From CAYOEZ01 sp964402955 (GTDB taxonomy: Bacteria > Chloroflexota > DTOL01 > DAOUCN01): a DNA stretch of 64,000 bases. The position numbers and the translations under genes were made by a program. This document shows, one piece after another, positions 26,121 to 34,192 of this stretch; the first letter of the stretch is position 1; each line of letters opens with the position of its first letter. The stretch lies in assembly GCA_964402955.1 (NCBI GenBank), contig CAYOEZ010000003.1, positions 1 through 64,000 of the forward strand. The letters are read 5' to 3'. The notes under the pieces were generated by a model that made no database searches, was not told where the DNA came from, and worked only from the letters and a program-made list of their open reading frames with translations.

Positions 26121-26969
26121 TCACAGGGTCAACGGAAGTTCCCATATTTTGCCCGATCTTTCGATGCGTACCAGATAGTGGCCGGGAGTAATGTCAGGAA
26201 AACGCGCTTCGCTCTCTCCCGGACGCACGGTCTTGATCTCCTGCGCCTGTCCCCTTTCATTGCACAGAGCAATGCGAACGCCGGTCAACGTCTGCCCCGA
26301 TGACAGCATCTTCATGGCAACCGCCAGCCAGCGCGCCTGCAGCGCCTCAGTCACATTCATAGAAATGCAGATATCTTGCGCCTGATCGTCCACGGAGAGC
26401 GACACCAGGTTGTCCCTGGCCTTGCTGCGCGGGCCACGCCGGGCAGCCGGCGCGGCGGCGTAGGAAACAGCCAGCCCGGGCGGCGGCGAGAAGAGCGCCT
26501 CGCCGAGCAATGCCAGAGCGGCGGGAATATCGAAGGCAAGACGGCGCACGCCTGCTTGCGCTTGCGTCCACAACTCGACGACGCGTTGCTGGGGCAGGAA
26601 TGAAAGATCGAACGTAGGATAGCGCGGCGGCTCGGCCAGAGCGCCCTGCCCGACCAGCGCCATAACGCGCTCCCAGGAGGCCGCTTGCGCTGCACACGCC
26701 GCGCAGTGAGCCAGATGTGCGCCCACGGTTGCGATACCCTCACCCCCGCCAGAGCGGTAGGCGTCCAGTCGCGAGCGCGCCTCTGCGCAGGTTATCTCGT
26801 CTGCATCAGACGATTCTATGGCGCACACGAAACGCGCCATAGAACTGTGGCAGGCAGCGCAGCCTGTCACATGTGCGCGGGCTTCTGCCAGGTCACTCTG
26901 GGCAAGCCCCTGGTCAAACGCGCCTCGGGCAAGAATTTCTCGTGCAGATTGGCATTCAATCAACGCCAT
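26121..26969 (-). CDS. Tandem zinc-finger (ZAS-type) anti-sigma-like protein
   Basis: A 282-residue soluble protein with two successive zf-HC2/ZAS motifs. The first uses Cys6, His33, Cys37 and Cys40 (HVTGCAAC), the second Cys61, His85, Cys89 and Cys92 (HLAHCAAC). Such domains wrap ECF sigma factors and block RNA polymerase binding. The rest has an Ala/Pro-rich middle and a C-terminal beta region (MNVTEALQARWLAVAMKMLS through GHYLVRIERSGK) that I do not recognise. There is no membrane helix, unlike many anti-sigma factors. AAGGAG precedes the ATG. It lies 107 bases after the sigma gene and before the CHAT gene, so it is the probable regulatory target linking the two. Confidence 0.82.
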   Translation of the reverse strand: MALIECQSAREILARGAFDQGLAQSDLAEARAHVTGCAACHSSMARFVCAIESSDADEITCAEARSRLDAYRSGGGEGIATVGAHLAHCAACAAQAASWERVMALVGQGALAEPPRYPTFDLSFLPQQRVVELWTQAQAGVRRLAFDIPAALALLGEALFSPPPGLAVSYAAAPAARRGPRSKARDNLVSLSVDDQAQDICISMNVTEALQARWLAVAMKMLSSGQTLTGVRIALCNERGQAQEIKTVRPGESEARFPDITPGHYLVRIERSGKIWELPLTL

Positions 26970-27076
26970 GCTCCTTAGACATGGAACTCGTACGGTATGG
27001 GTAGACGGGACTATTGCGGCGTTCCGCAGCGAATCCTGAATCCTACTTCCGAACTATATGACGTAAAAGGCAGGGG

Positions 27077-27763
27077 CTATTCTTTCATATACTCATCGAG
27101 TAGGCGCAGAAACGTGGCATCGGCGCGCAGATGGTCGAGATCGCGTGAGCGAATGGTGTGGATGTTGCTGCGTGTGGTGTGCAGAGCGGTCGCCAGCATG
27201 CCATCGTCCCAGTCATTCAGAAACCCGCGAATCAACACGATTTTCGATTTGTCACTCAGCACGGAATGGCCGGCGATGCCATCGGTGAGAAGCTCAACAA
27301 GCTCGCGACGCGAAAAATGCGCGTCGGGCAAGTTTTCCGGAATATCAGCGATGGTGTCCTGCAACTGGCCGCCCGACTCGCGTATCTCATCGAGGCTGTT
27401 CTGCCTGCCCAGGGGAATGCGACGGCGGCGCGCAATCTGGGCTGCGGCAGCGGCGCCGGCCTGCTCCCCGCCGAGCCCGACTCCGAGCCGCCGGCACGAG
27501 TCGTACACCTTGTTGATGACGACGCGCGCCGACCAGCTCAGGAAACGATCGGGGTCTTCCACCCCATCCAGGCTCTGCCAGACGGTGATCAGCGCTTCTT
27601 GTGAGCAGTCTTCCGCCAGGTCATGGAGCTGGGCGCGGTCACGCACCAGGTTGTAGGCAACCTGGTACAGGTAGCGGCCCAGGGTCTGAAACGCCTCCAC
27701 CTGCGCCTGCCCGCCGGACCGGCAGGCTTCGTAGAGCTTCCGTCCATCGATTGGCACTGCCAT
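27077..27763 (-). CDS. ECF-type RNA polymerase sigma factor
   Basis: A 228-residue sigma-70 family protein. Region 2 lies at about 10-90 (AYNLVRDRAQLHDLAEDCSQ, then ALITVWQSL and FLSWSARVVINKVYD), where it melts the -10 element. Region 4 is near 165-220, with the helix-turn-helix DDGMLATALHTTRSNIHTIR. A linker of about 60 residues joins them. I start at the ATG at 27763 because a -10 hexamer at 27782-27787 lies inside the longer frame, so the longer protein could not be made from it; GGAGAGACGG precedes the chosen codon. It heads the operon with the anti-sigma and CHAT genes. Confidence 0.9.
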   Translation of the reverse strand: MAVPIDGRKLYEACRSGGQAQVEAFQTLGRYLYQVAYNLVRDRAQLHDLAEDCSQEALITVWQSLDGVEDPDRFLSWSARVVINKVYDSCRRLGVGLGGEQAGAAAAAQIARRRRIPLGRQNSLDEIRESGGQLQDTIADIPENLPDAHFSRRELVELLTDGIAGHSVLSDKSKIVLIRGFLNDWDDGMLATALHTTRSNIHTIRSRDLDHLRADATFLRLLDEYMKE

Positions 27764-27781
27764 CCGTCTCTCCGCGCGGGC

Positions 27782-27811
27782 AGTATAGCACATTTGCACA
27801 GTGAGCGGCAA
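27782..27811 (-). promoter_or_regulatory. Promoter of the sigma/anti-sigma/CHAT operon
   Basis: On the minus strand TTGCCG (27806-27811) and TATACT (27782-27787) are 18 bases apart. This is a modest vegetative-type promoter. I cannot tell whether a second promoter is read by the encoded sigma factor itself. Confidence 0.5.
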
Positions 27812-27852
27812 GGGAGTAATCGACCTCTCTACCCCAAAGCCTTTCCCTGTGC

Positions 27853-27858
27853 TATAAT
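27853..27858 (+). promoter_or_regulatory. Possible -10 of the site-2 protease gene
   Basis: TATAAT lies 40 bases before the protease start codon. No good -35 is found at the right distance, so it might depend on an activator or another sigma factor. Confidence 0.35.
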
Positions 27859-27897
27859 AGAAGGGGGCAACCTATCTCTGGCCAAAGGAGCGTGTCC

Positions 27898-28998
27898 GTG
27901 GCGACCAATGATTCAGCAGCGGTCGAGAGCCTCAGCATTCGTTTAACTGAGGCTGTGCGCGATGTTTTTCGTGTTCAGGATGTCACCGTAGGCTTCGGGC
28001 CATACCACAGCGTCCGCTTGCGCGGCCGGCTGCTGGTTGACGCCAGCCTGGCCTATGATCGCATCAATCCCCGCTTTCAGACGATGGGGCAGACTCTCCT
28101 CTTGCGCAGCGAGGGCGACCTGCACACGATTGAGGCGCTGCCTGTCACCTTTCCGATGGTGAAACCGAATGTGCGGGTTGCATTCATCCTCTTCATCGCA
28201 ACGGTGCTCTCGACCATCTATGCCGGCTCGCAGTGGGCAAGTGAGCCAACGCTACAATCCCGCTTGTTCGCTGGCCTGACTTTCAGCGGTACCCTGATGC
28301 TCATCCTTGGCGCGCACGAGCTAGGCCACTACATTATGTCTCGCCGCGTGGGCACGCCGGCCACCCTGCCCTATTTTATCCCGCTGCCGATCTTTCTTTT
28401 CGGCACCATGGGCGCCTTCATCCAGATGAAGGCGCCGCCGCGCAATCGCCGCACGTTGCTGGCTGTCGCTGCAGCCGGACCTTTGGCTGGACTGGTCTTC
28501 TGCATCCCGCTTCTCTTCATCGGCCTGATGACGTCTTCCGTGAGCACTCAGCCGCCGGGACAATCATACTTGCAGGAAGGCAATTCGCTCCTCTACCTCC
28601 TGATGAAGTTCATCGTCTTTGGCAAATGGCTGCCAGCGAACGGACTGGACGTTTTCATCAACCCGGTTGCGATGGCTGGATGGGCCGGGTTGTTTGTCAC
28701 CGGCATGAACCTGATTCCCGCCGGTCAGCTTGACGGTGGGCACATCATGTATGCGCTGATCGGCGCAAAAGCACGCTACGTCAGCTATGCTGTGCTGGGC
28801 GTCATGCTGGTGTTGGCCCTGGTCGTTGACACGAACTGGCTGTTGTGGGTGGTCCTCGTCTATTTCCTTGCCCGCGGCGAGACCCCCCTCCTGGACACAA
28901 TCACGGCGCTGACCCCCAGGCAACGCATCCTGGCCGCCGTGATGGTGATCGTCTTCATTCTTGTGTTCATCCCGCGTCCCTTCATTATCGTCAACTAA
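27898..28998 (+). CDS. Site-2 protease family (M50) intramembrane metalloprotease
   Basis: A 366-residue polytopic membrane protease. Zinc is bound by HELGH at 140-144 and by the Asp of NLIPAGQLDGGH in the C-terminal half, the two hallmarks of the S2P/M50 family. These enzymes cut transmembrane helices, often to release sigma factors or transcription regulators. The N-terminal 90 residues form a soluble region. GTG at 27898 is chosen because AAAGGAG ends 7 bases before it; the GTG at 27892 would be too close. The gene is divergent from the sigma/anti-sigma/CHAT operon, which makes a functional link attractive, but the anti-sigma protein has no helix to cut. Confidence 0.9.
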   Translation: MATNDSAAVESLSIRLTEAVRDVFRVQDVTVGFGPYHSVRLRGRLLVDASLAYDRINPRFQTMGQTLLLRSEGDLHTIEALPVTFPMVKPNVRVAFILFIATVLSTIYAGSQWASEPTLQSRLFAGLTFSGTLMLILGAHELGHYIMSRRVGTPATLPYFIPLPIFLFGTMGAFIQMKAPPRNRRTLLAVAAAGPLAGLVFCIPLLFIGLMTSSVSTQPPGQSYLQEGNSLLYLLMKFIVFGKWLPANGLDVFINPVAMAGWAGLFVTGMNLIPAGQLDGGHIMYALIGAKARYVSYAVLGVMLVLALVVDTNWLLWVVLVYFLARGETPLLDTITALTPRQRILAAVMVIVFILVFIPRPFIIVN

Positions 28999-29020
28999 CC
29001 GCCAGGAACAGGAGAAAAGC

Positions 29021-30103
29021 ATGAAAGGCTTCAACGGTTTACACATGGACATGGGTAACCTGTCGCTCCTCTCCAACGCCGCCACGCGCTCGATCAGCCC
29101 GGAGAACCGCAGCGGAGAGAAGGGCAAAGGCGGCATGGCTACTGAAGGCACCGGCGCAGACTGCGCCCGCGACCTGGGCCAGGGCTGGAAGATCTCACCC
29201 TCGCTGCGCATGCCGCCGCACAGTACGCTGACTCTCGCCGACATGCAGGGATCGGGCGCCATCCAGCAGATTTGGCTGACCGTCACGGGGCGCTGGCGCT
29301 ACAGCATCCTGCGCATGTACTGGGATGGCGAGCAAACGCCGTCGGTTGAGGTTCCTGTTGGCGACTTCTTCTGCATGGGTTGGGGCCGTTATGCGCAGAT
29401 CAACTCATTGCCTGTGACCGTCAACCCCGGCAGCGCCTTCAACTGCTACTGGGAGATGCCTTTCCGCAGTGGCGCACGCATCACCATCGAGAATCTGGAC
29501 GACGAGCAGCAGACGATCTACTACCAGATTAACTACACCCTGACCGATGTGCCCGACGACGCGGCCATGTTCCACGCTCAGTTCCGCCGCTCAAACCCAT
29601 TGCCCTACAAAGAGGTGCATACGCTTCTTGACGGGGTACGCGGGCAGGGGCAGTATGTAGGGACGTACATGGCCTGGGGCGTGAACAACACCGGCTGGTG
29701 GGGCGAGGGTGAGATCAAGTTCTACATGGATAACGACGGGGATTTCCCGACGATCTGCGGCACGGGCAGCGAGGACTACTTTGGCGGCTCCTACGACTTC
29801 GAGTACCCCCGTGGCGTGAGCTACTGCCCGTTCAGCGGTCCCTATACCGGCCTGCCCCAGGTGATCAACCCGAATACTCTGTATGACTCGCAGATGCGCT
29901 TCGGCCTTTATCGTTGGCACATTACTGACCCGGTGCGCTTCCAGAAAGATCTGCGGGTAACGATGCAGGCGCTAGGGTGGCGCTCTGGCCACCGCTATCT
30001 GCCGCTGCAAGACGACATCGCCTCGACGGTCTTCTGGTATCAGAGCGAGCCGCACGCTCCCTTCCCCACGCTGCCGGAGCGCGATGGGCTGGAAGTGATC
30101 TAA
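29021..30103 (+). CDS. DUF2961 / GH172-type protein
   Basis: A 360-residue cytoplasmic protein of the DUF2961 family, which includes glycoside hydrolase family 172 enzymes acting on fructose or arabinose glycosides. Typical stretches are GSGAIQQIWLTVTGRWRYS and LRMYWDGEQTPSVEVPVGDF near the start, and GEIKFYMDNDGDFPTICGTG with SEDYFGGSYDFEY in the catalytic half. There is no signal peptide. AGGAG lies before the ATG at 29021; the upstream extension in frame overlaps the previous gene and looks unrelated. It follows the site-2 protease by 22 bases. The exact substrate is open. Confidence 0.87.
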   Translation: MKGFNGLHMDMGNLSLLSNAATRSISPENRSGEKGKGGMATEGTGADCARDLGQGWKISPSLRMPPHSTLTLADMQGSGAIQQIWLTVTGRWRYSILRMYWDGEQTPSVEVPVGDFFCMGWGRYAQINSLPVTVNPGSAFNCYWEMPFRSGARITIENLDDEQQTIYYQINYTLTDVPDDAAMFHAQFRRSNPLPYKEVHTLLDGVRGQGQYVGTYMAWGVNNTGWWGEGEIKFYMDNDGDFPTICGTGSEDYFGGSYDFEYPRGVSYCPFSGPYTGLPQVINPNTLYDSQMRFGLYRWHITDPVRFQKDLRVTMQALGWRSGHRYLPLQDDIASTVFWYQSEPHAPFPTLPERDGLEVI

Positions 30104-30120
30104 CAACAGCAGCAGATTCA

Positions 30121-30153
30121 AGACTTCCGAAGTCCCGGGGACTTCGAAAGTCT
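30121..30153 (+). terminator. Hairpin after the GH172 gene
   Basis: AGACTTCCGAAGTC at 30121-30134 pairs with 30140-30153 with one mismatch around a 5-base loop. The same arm sequence recurs in a perfect palindrome at 53457-53490. It ends or weakens transcription 22 bases before the next gene. Confidence 0.6.
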
Positions 30154-30174
30154 GGGCTATGTGGAGGGCATCCC

Positions 30175-32346
30175 GTGACGATGGTTGAGCCCGGATCAAG
30201 GGTTTTCCTTGAGGACCTGCGCAGTCAGTTGACAGATCGCCTGGCTATCTTCCTCATGGCCAGCAGTGCGCTCTTGCTGTGGCTCAGTATGATCCAGCGG
30301 CCCTTCTTGCTCGTCTTTTTCGCCCTCCTGGCAGCGCTTCTTACCCTCGGCATTGCAACACGCAGCCTCCTCTCATCGTCGCCCGTTGCGGCCCGCCACC
30401 TCCTAGTCTGGGGACTCTGCGCTGGACTTGTCATCGCCATGTATCTCTTCCCAGACACCTGGCTGCCTTTCATTGGCCTACCTCTGACGTTTGTCGGCGC
30501 ACTGCTGGTATCAGGTGGCGGCCTGGCGACGGCAGGTATCGTTGCGGCCGCAGCCGTCTGGCTGGCAACCACCCTGGAGAGGGCGTATACAACACCGGGG
30601 ATCGTGATTGTCCTGGCTGTGGCTGTGGTCGTCGCCTGGCTGGCTGTGCGCACTGTCTACACAGCCCTGGAATGGGCCTATACGATGCAGCAACGGGCTG
30701 ATGGCCTGCTTGAGGTGGCACGCGACCGCCAGGGTGAGCTGAACCGGGTGCTCAAGTCGCTCGATATGGCGAACACGCTCCTGCGCCGTACCCAGGGCGA
30801 GCTTGTTGGAGCGCGTAAGCATGCTGAGGAAGCACAGCTTATGAAGGAGCAGTTCGCAGCCAACATCAGCCATGAACTGCGCACGCCGCTCAACCTCATC
30901 CTGGGCTTCAGTGAGGTCATGTACCTCTCACCGGAAACATATGGCCCAATGCAGTGGCCGCCCAAGCTGCGCCGCTCCGTGCATCAAATATACCACAATA
31001 GCAGGCACCTCTCGCAGATGATTGATGATATTCTTGATCTGTCGCGCTTTGAGATCGCGGGCTATACACTCAACAGAGAGACGACGCCTCTCAGCCAGTT
31101 GCTCATGGAAACGGTAACAATGGTCAGTGATATGTTTGCCGGCAGCCCTGTGCGCCTGGAAACGGACATTCCCGATAACCTGCCTGCCCTCATCCTTGAC
31201 CGCACGCGCATCCGGCAGGTGCTGCTAAACCTCTTACGCAATGCCCATCGCTTCACAGAGCAAGGATACGTTCGGGTGAGTGCGAGAGTAGAGTCAGATC
31301 AGATAACGATCAGTGTCAGTGATACGGGGCCCGGCATTCCAGCCGACAAACAATCACGCATCTTTGAGGAATTCTACCAGGCCGACACCTCACTGCGCCG
31401 TAAGCACGGCGGCGTGGGGTTGGGCCTGGCCATTAGCAAGCGCTTCGTCGAGGCCCACGGCGGACGTATCGGGGTGGAGAGCCATGATGGCGCCGGCTCA
31501 ACCTTCTTTTTCACGCTGCCGCTGATCGCTGATCCTGTGCTTGTGGCGTCGCCACACATGGAGGATCAGGCTGAAAAAAGCGCGCCCCTAACCCGTCCGA
31601 CCCTTATGGTTGTCGAACAAGATAGCACGGTTGTCTCTCTGATTCGCAGAAACATCGAGGAGATGGACGTTGTTCAAATCGAAGACGCATCGGGCGTGGA
31701 AGAGAAAGTGAAGCTGTACCATCCGCATGCAGTCATCTTCAATCTGCCGCCAGGTGAGCATGCCGATATGGCCCGCCTGGCTCTGCCGGTGCCGGTCATC
31801 GAATGCTCGTTGCCCAGCCAATCCTGGGTAGCCAGCAGGCTCGCCGTGCGTTCCTGTCTGACCAAGCCTGTCTCTGCCAGCCAGCTTCTGCACGAGGTAG
31901 AGCGTGTGGGAAACGTACACAACGTGCTCGTTATCGACGATGAGCGTGGTTTCTGCCAACTGGTGACTGCGATGCTGCAGGAGCCTGCGCCCGATCTGCA
32001 TGTGCGCCACGCTTACGACGGCGTGGAAGGGCTACGCAGCATGCACGCGCGCAAACCGGACCTGGTATTCCTCGATCTGGTGATGCCAGAAATGGATGGC
32101 CTGCGCGTGCTTGAGACAATGCGCTCGCAGCCCCAACTGGCCGATGTTCCTGTTGTCCTGGTAACTGCCACCAGCTACGTTGCAGACACACTGTCACAGA
32201 TCGGAAAGCAGCTCACTGTACGCCGTGCTGATGGATTGTCCACGGCCGAGGTTCTACGCTGCCTGCACGCGCTGGCAGCACTGCTCCAACCCCACTATGA
32301 CGAACAGGCAGTGCCCCAGGAGGCAATGGCCAGCCGAGATACGTAG
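30175..32346 (+). CDS. Membrane hybrid histidine kinase with a degenerate receiver and a C-terminal receiver
   Basis: A 723-residue sensor kinase with five or six membrane helices between residues 24 and 165, a coiled linker, and a HisKA domain with His233 (NISHELRTPLN). The ATPase domain has NLLRNAHRF, DTGPGIP and GVGLGLAIS. A receiver-like domain follows (PTLMVVEQDSTVV), in which the phospho-acceptor position reads VIFNLPP, so the key Asp is Asn and it cannot accept phosphate. The last 120 residues are a normal receiver (VLVIDDERG, LVFLDLVMPEMDG). GTG at 30175 is chosen because GGAGGG is 7 bases upstream; ATG at 30181 is the alternative. It is convergent with the receiver gene at 32409, which may be its partner. 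Confidence 0.9.
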   Translation: MTMVEPGSRVFLEDLRSQLTDRLAIFLMASSALLLWLSMIQRPFLLVFFALLAALLTLGIATRSLLSSSPVAARHLLVWGLCAGLVIAMYLFPDTWLPFIGLPLTFVGALLVSGGGLATAGIVAAAAVWLATTLERAYTTPGIVIVLAVAVVVAWLAVRTVYTALEWAYTMQQRADGLLEVARDRQGELNRVLKSLDMANTLLRRTQGELVGARKHAEEAQLMKEQFAANISHELRTPLNLILGFSEVMYLSPETYGPMQWPPKLRRSVHQIYHNSRHLSQMIDDILDLSRFEIAGYTLNRETTPLSQLLMETVTMVSDMFAGSPVRLETDIPDNLPALILDRTRIRQVLLNLLRNAHRFTEQGYVRVSARVESDQITISVSDTGPGIPADKQSRIFEEFYQADTSLRRKHGGVGLGLAISKRFVEAHGGRIGVESHDGAGSTFFFTLPLIADPVLVASPHMEDQAEKSAPLTRPTLMVVEQDSTVVSLIRRNIEEMDVVQIEDASGVEEKVKLYHPHAVIFNLPPGEHADMARLALPVPVIECSLPSQSWVASRLAVRSCLTKPVSASQLLHEVERVGNVHNVLVIDDERGFCQLVTAMLQEPAPDLHVRHAYDGVEGLRSMHARKPDLVFLDLVMPEMDGLRVLETMRSQPQLADVPVVLVTATSYVADTLSQIGKQLTVRRADGLSTAEVLRCLHALAALLQPHYDEQAVPQEAMASRDT

Positions 32347-32408
32347 CAGAATGCGCAGCAAGAATATGCTGGCGCCGGATGACTGTGTTCAGCATCGTAC
32401 AGCCTGTC

Positions 32409-33245
32409 TCACAACACCCCCATTTGTCGCAGTGCTGCCAGAACATCCTGCTGGCTCACCGCTTTTGTCAAGACATGGGATGCACCCAGAGAATAGGCCA
32501 GGTCGGGATTATTGATCACAGAACAGACGATAACAGGAATGCCATTTGTCTGTGGGTGGTTGCGCAGTCGCTGCAAAAACTCCCAGCCGTCCACATCCGG
32601 CATCATCACATCGAGGATGATGGCATCCGGCGGCGTTTCCTGCGCCAGAAGTAGGCCCTCACGGCCGCTGCGCGCCGTCAGTACGCGACAGGCATGCCCG
32701 GCCAGATACGTTTCCATGAGTTCCAGGAAGCCTACGTTGTCATCAATCACCAGAATACTTGCACAGTGCGCCGCCATCCGGACATTGATCACGCGTACGG
32801 GACCAGGGAACACTTCTTGCAAGATTTTCCACCCCAGCCGCTGCGCAAGTTGCGCAACCACAGCATTCCCCTCGGGCGCAGTCGCCTGCGCAGATTCTGG
32901 AGTATAGCTCACGGACAATGTTGCCTCCAAGCTATCGTTGGTCAGTGTCAGGTTGATAGGAACATTGGCAGACCGCGATACCGCCTGGCTGAGCGTATTG
33001 ACCAGTATCTGCCGCGCAATGACGGGATCGGTTGACAACATCACCGGTTCCGCCGGGACATGAGAGGAAAAGCTTGTCTTTCTGCGCAGCGCCAGAGGCT
33101 GCACTGCAATAAGCGCGTGATCAAGAAGCAGCCTTAGATCCTGAGTCTCAGGGCGTAAATCAAGAGGCTCAATCTCAGTTTGAATAGAGGTCGCGGGTGA
33201 TGGCGTTGGCTCCGTCTTGGCATGTGCCCACTGCAAAAAGGTCAT
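32409..33245 (-). CDS. Response regulator with a degenerate kinase-like N-terminus
   Basis: A 278-residue protein. Residues about 160-278 form a receiver with ILVIDDN and the phospho-acceptor Asp in AIILDVMMPDVDG, ending with the expected Lys (HVLTKAVS). The first 150 residues resemble the dimerisation and ATPase region of a histidine kinase (ARQILVNTLSQAVSRSANVP as an N-box-like stretch), but the ATP-binding Asn and Gly boxes are lost. It is probably a phosphorylation-controlled adaptor without DNA-binding domain. The start shares one base with the stop of the sigma-region-4-like gene upstream (TGATG), so the two are translated together. Confidence 0.85.
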   Translation of the reverse strand: MTFLQWAHAKTEPTPSPATSIQTEIEPLDLRPETQDLRLLLDHALIAVQPLALRRKTSFSSHVPAEPVMLSTDPVIARQILVNTLSQAVSRSANVPINLTLTNDSLEATLSVSYTPESAQATAPEGNAVVAQLAQRLGWKILQEVFPGPVRVINVRMAAHCASILVIDDNVGFLELMETYLAGHACRVLTARSGREGLLLAQETPPDAIILDVMMPDVDGWEFLQRLRNHPQTNGIPVIVCSVINNPDLAYSLGASHVLTKAVSQQDVLAALRQMGVL

Positions 33246-33802
33246 CAGACTTCGCCTGGTGGGGAGACGGCATCAAAACGACGTGCCTTGGATGCCATTT
33301 CGGCCCTAATGAGGCTATTTCGGGTCACTAAATGGGGCAAATGCTCAGTTCGATCGACCATTTGACCTTCTTGCAGTGGGCACTTGGCATTGCCAGCACA
33401 GTGGGCCCAGAGAATAGCAGCGATGCTCTGCTCACCATGCGTCAAGTCACGGTGTGCCTGCCGGCGCGAGATACCTAGCTCATGCGCCGTTTCCACAATG
33501 GTCATGCTCTCAACATAATGGAAGACAAGCAAGTGGTAGAACCGGGCACGAGGCGAGCGAAAGGGAACATTGCGTCCGGGGTTTAGTGATTCAATCGCCG
33601 ATATTAACTCGCGTCGCAATCGCTGGCCAGGAGTCTCCGCCCCGGATGCGGCGCCACCGGGCAGTTTCTGAGCTAATGGATGGCGCTCGATCAGCGGGAA
33701 ATCATAGAGGTGATTGAGGGCATCCTTGACCTGGGCGACAAACTCAGGCGCAGGGCTTACTTGCCTGGGGGCATCCATACTCATGTGATCCGTGCGGTCC
33801 AC
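33245..33802 (-). CDS. Sigma-70 region 4-like helix-turn-helix protein
   Basis: A 185-residue protein with a sigma region 4-like helix-turn-helix in the centre (FHYVESMTIVETAHELGISR followed by RQAHRDLTHGEQSI). There is no region 2, so it is not a complete sigma factor and may act as a transcription regulator. The C-terminal 60 residues are unrecognised. GTG at 33802 is preferred because AGGAG lies 7 bases before it; a longer frame to 33862 has no such site. It is the first gene of a two-gene operon with the receiver protein. Confidence 0.72.
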   Translation of the reverse strand: MDRTDHMSMDAPRQVSPAPEFVAQVKDALNHLYDFPLIERHPLAQKLPGGAASGAETPGQRLRRELISAIESLNPGRNVPFRSPRARFYHLLVFHYVESMTIVETAHELGISRRQAHRDLTHGEQSIAAILWAHCAGNAKCPLQEGQMVDRTEHLPHLVTRNSLIRAEMASKARRFDAVSPPGEV

Positions 33803-34192
33803 ACCGTCTCTCCTCTCGCTCGGCCACAGCGATGGCACACCTGTGTCACACTCATGTCTCACTCATGGAACAAGAAGCGTAGACAGCGGCCTGACCGGCA
33901 CTCTATAATACCAATACAACTGCTCGGTCTGGGTGCCTATCAATCTCTTCATCGAGCCAGGTCCACTTGGTCAAGCATACACTTACATTTCTGCCCTGTC
34001 AAGACTCCCCAGGCCTGTAAGAGCATTTGGTGCACGGCGGTCTCGACATTGGGCTGGCGCCACAAGGTAAGGATTGAACCAGATAGGCGGACGTGAAGGA
34101 GGTGACGCTCTGGCAAGATATGACGGTCGGAGTCATCGCAGTTTCCACGTTGATCTCTAGAATCTCTGCCATGTACGTAGGAGGAGGATAAC
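33803..34192. other. Divergent control region between the regulator operon and the sugar transporter
   Basis: No gene is convincing in these 390 bases. A possible plus-strand promoter is TAGACA-N18-TATAAT at 33880-33909. AAGGAGGTGA at 34096-34105 is a Shine-Dalgarno-like element far from any gene. A 29-codon frame from the GTG at 34102 ends in TAA at 34189-34191, directly at the start of the binding-protein gene. This parallels the layout before phnD. Confidence 0.4.
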
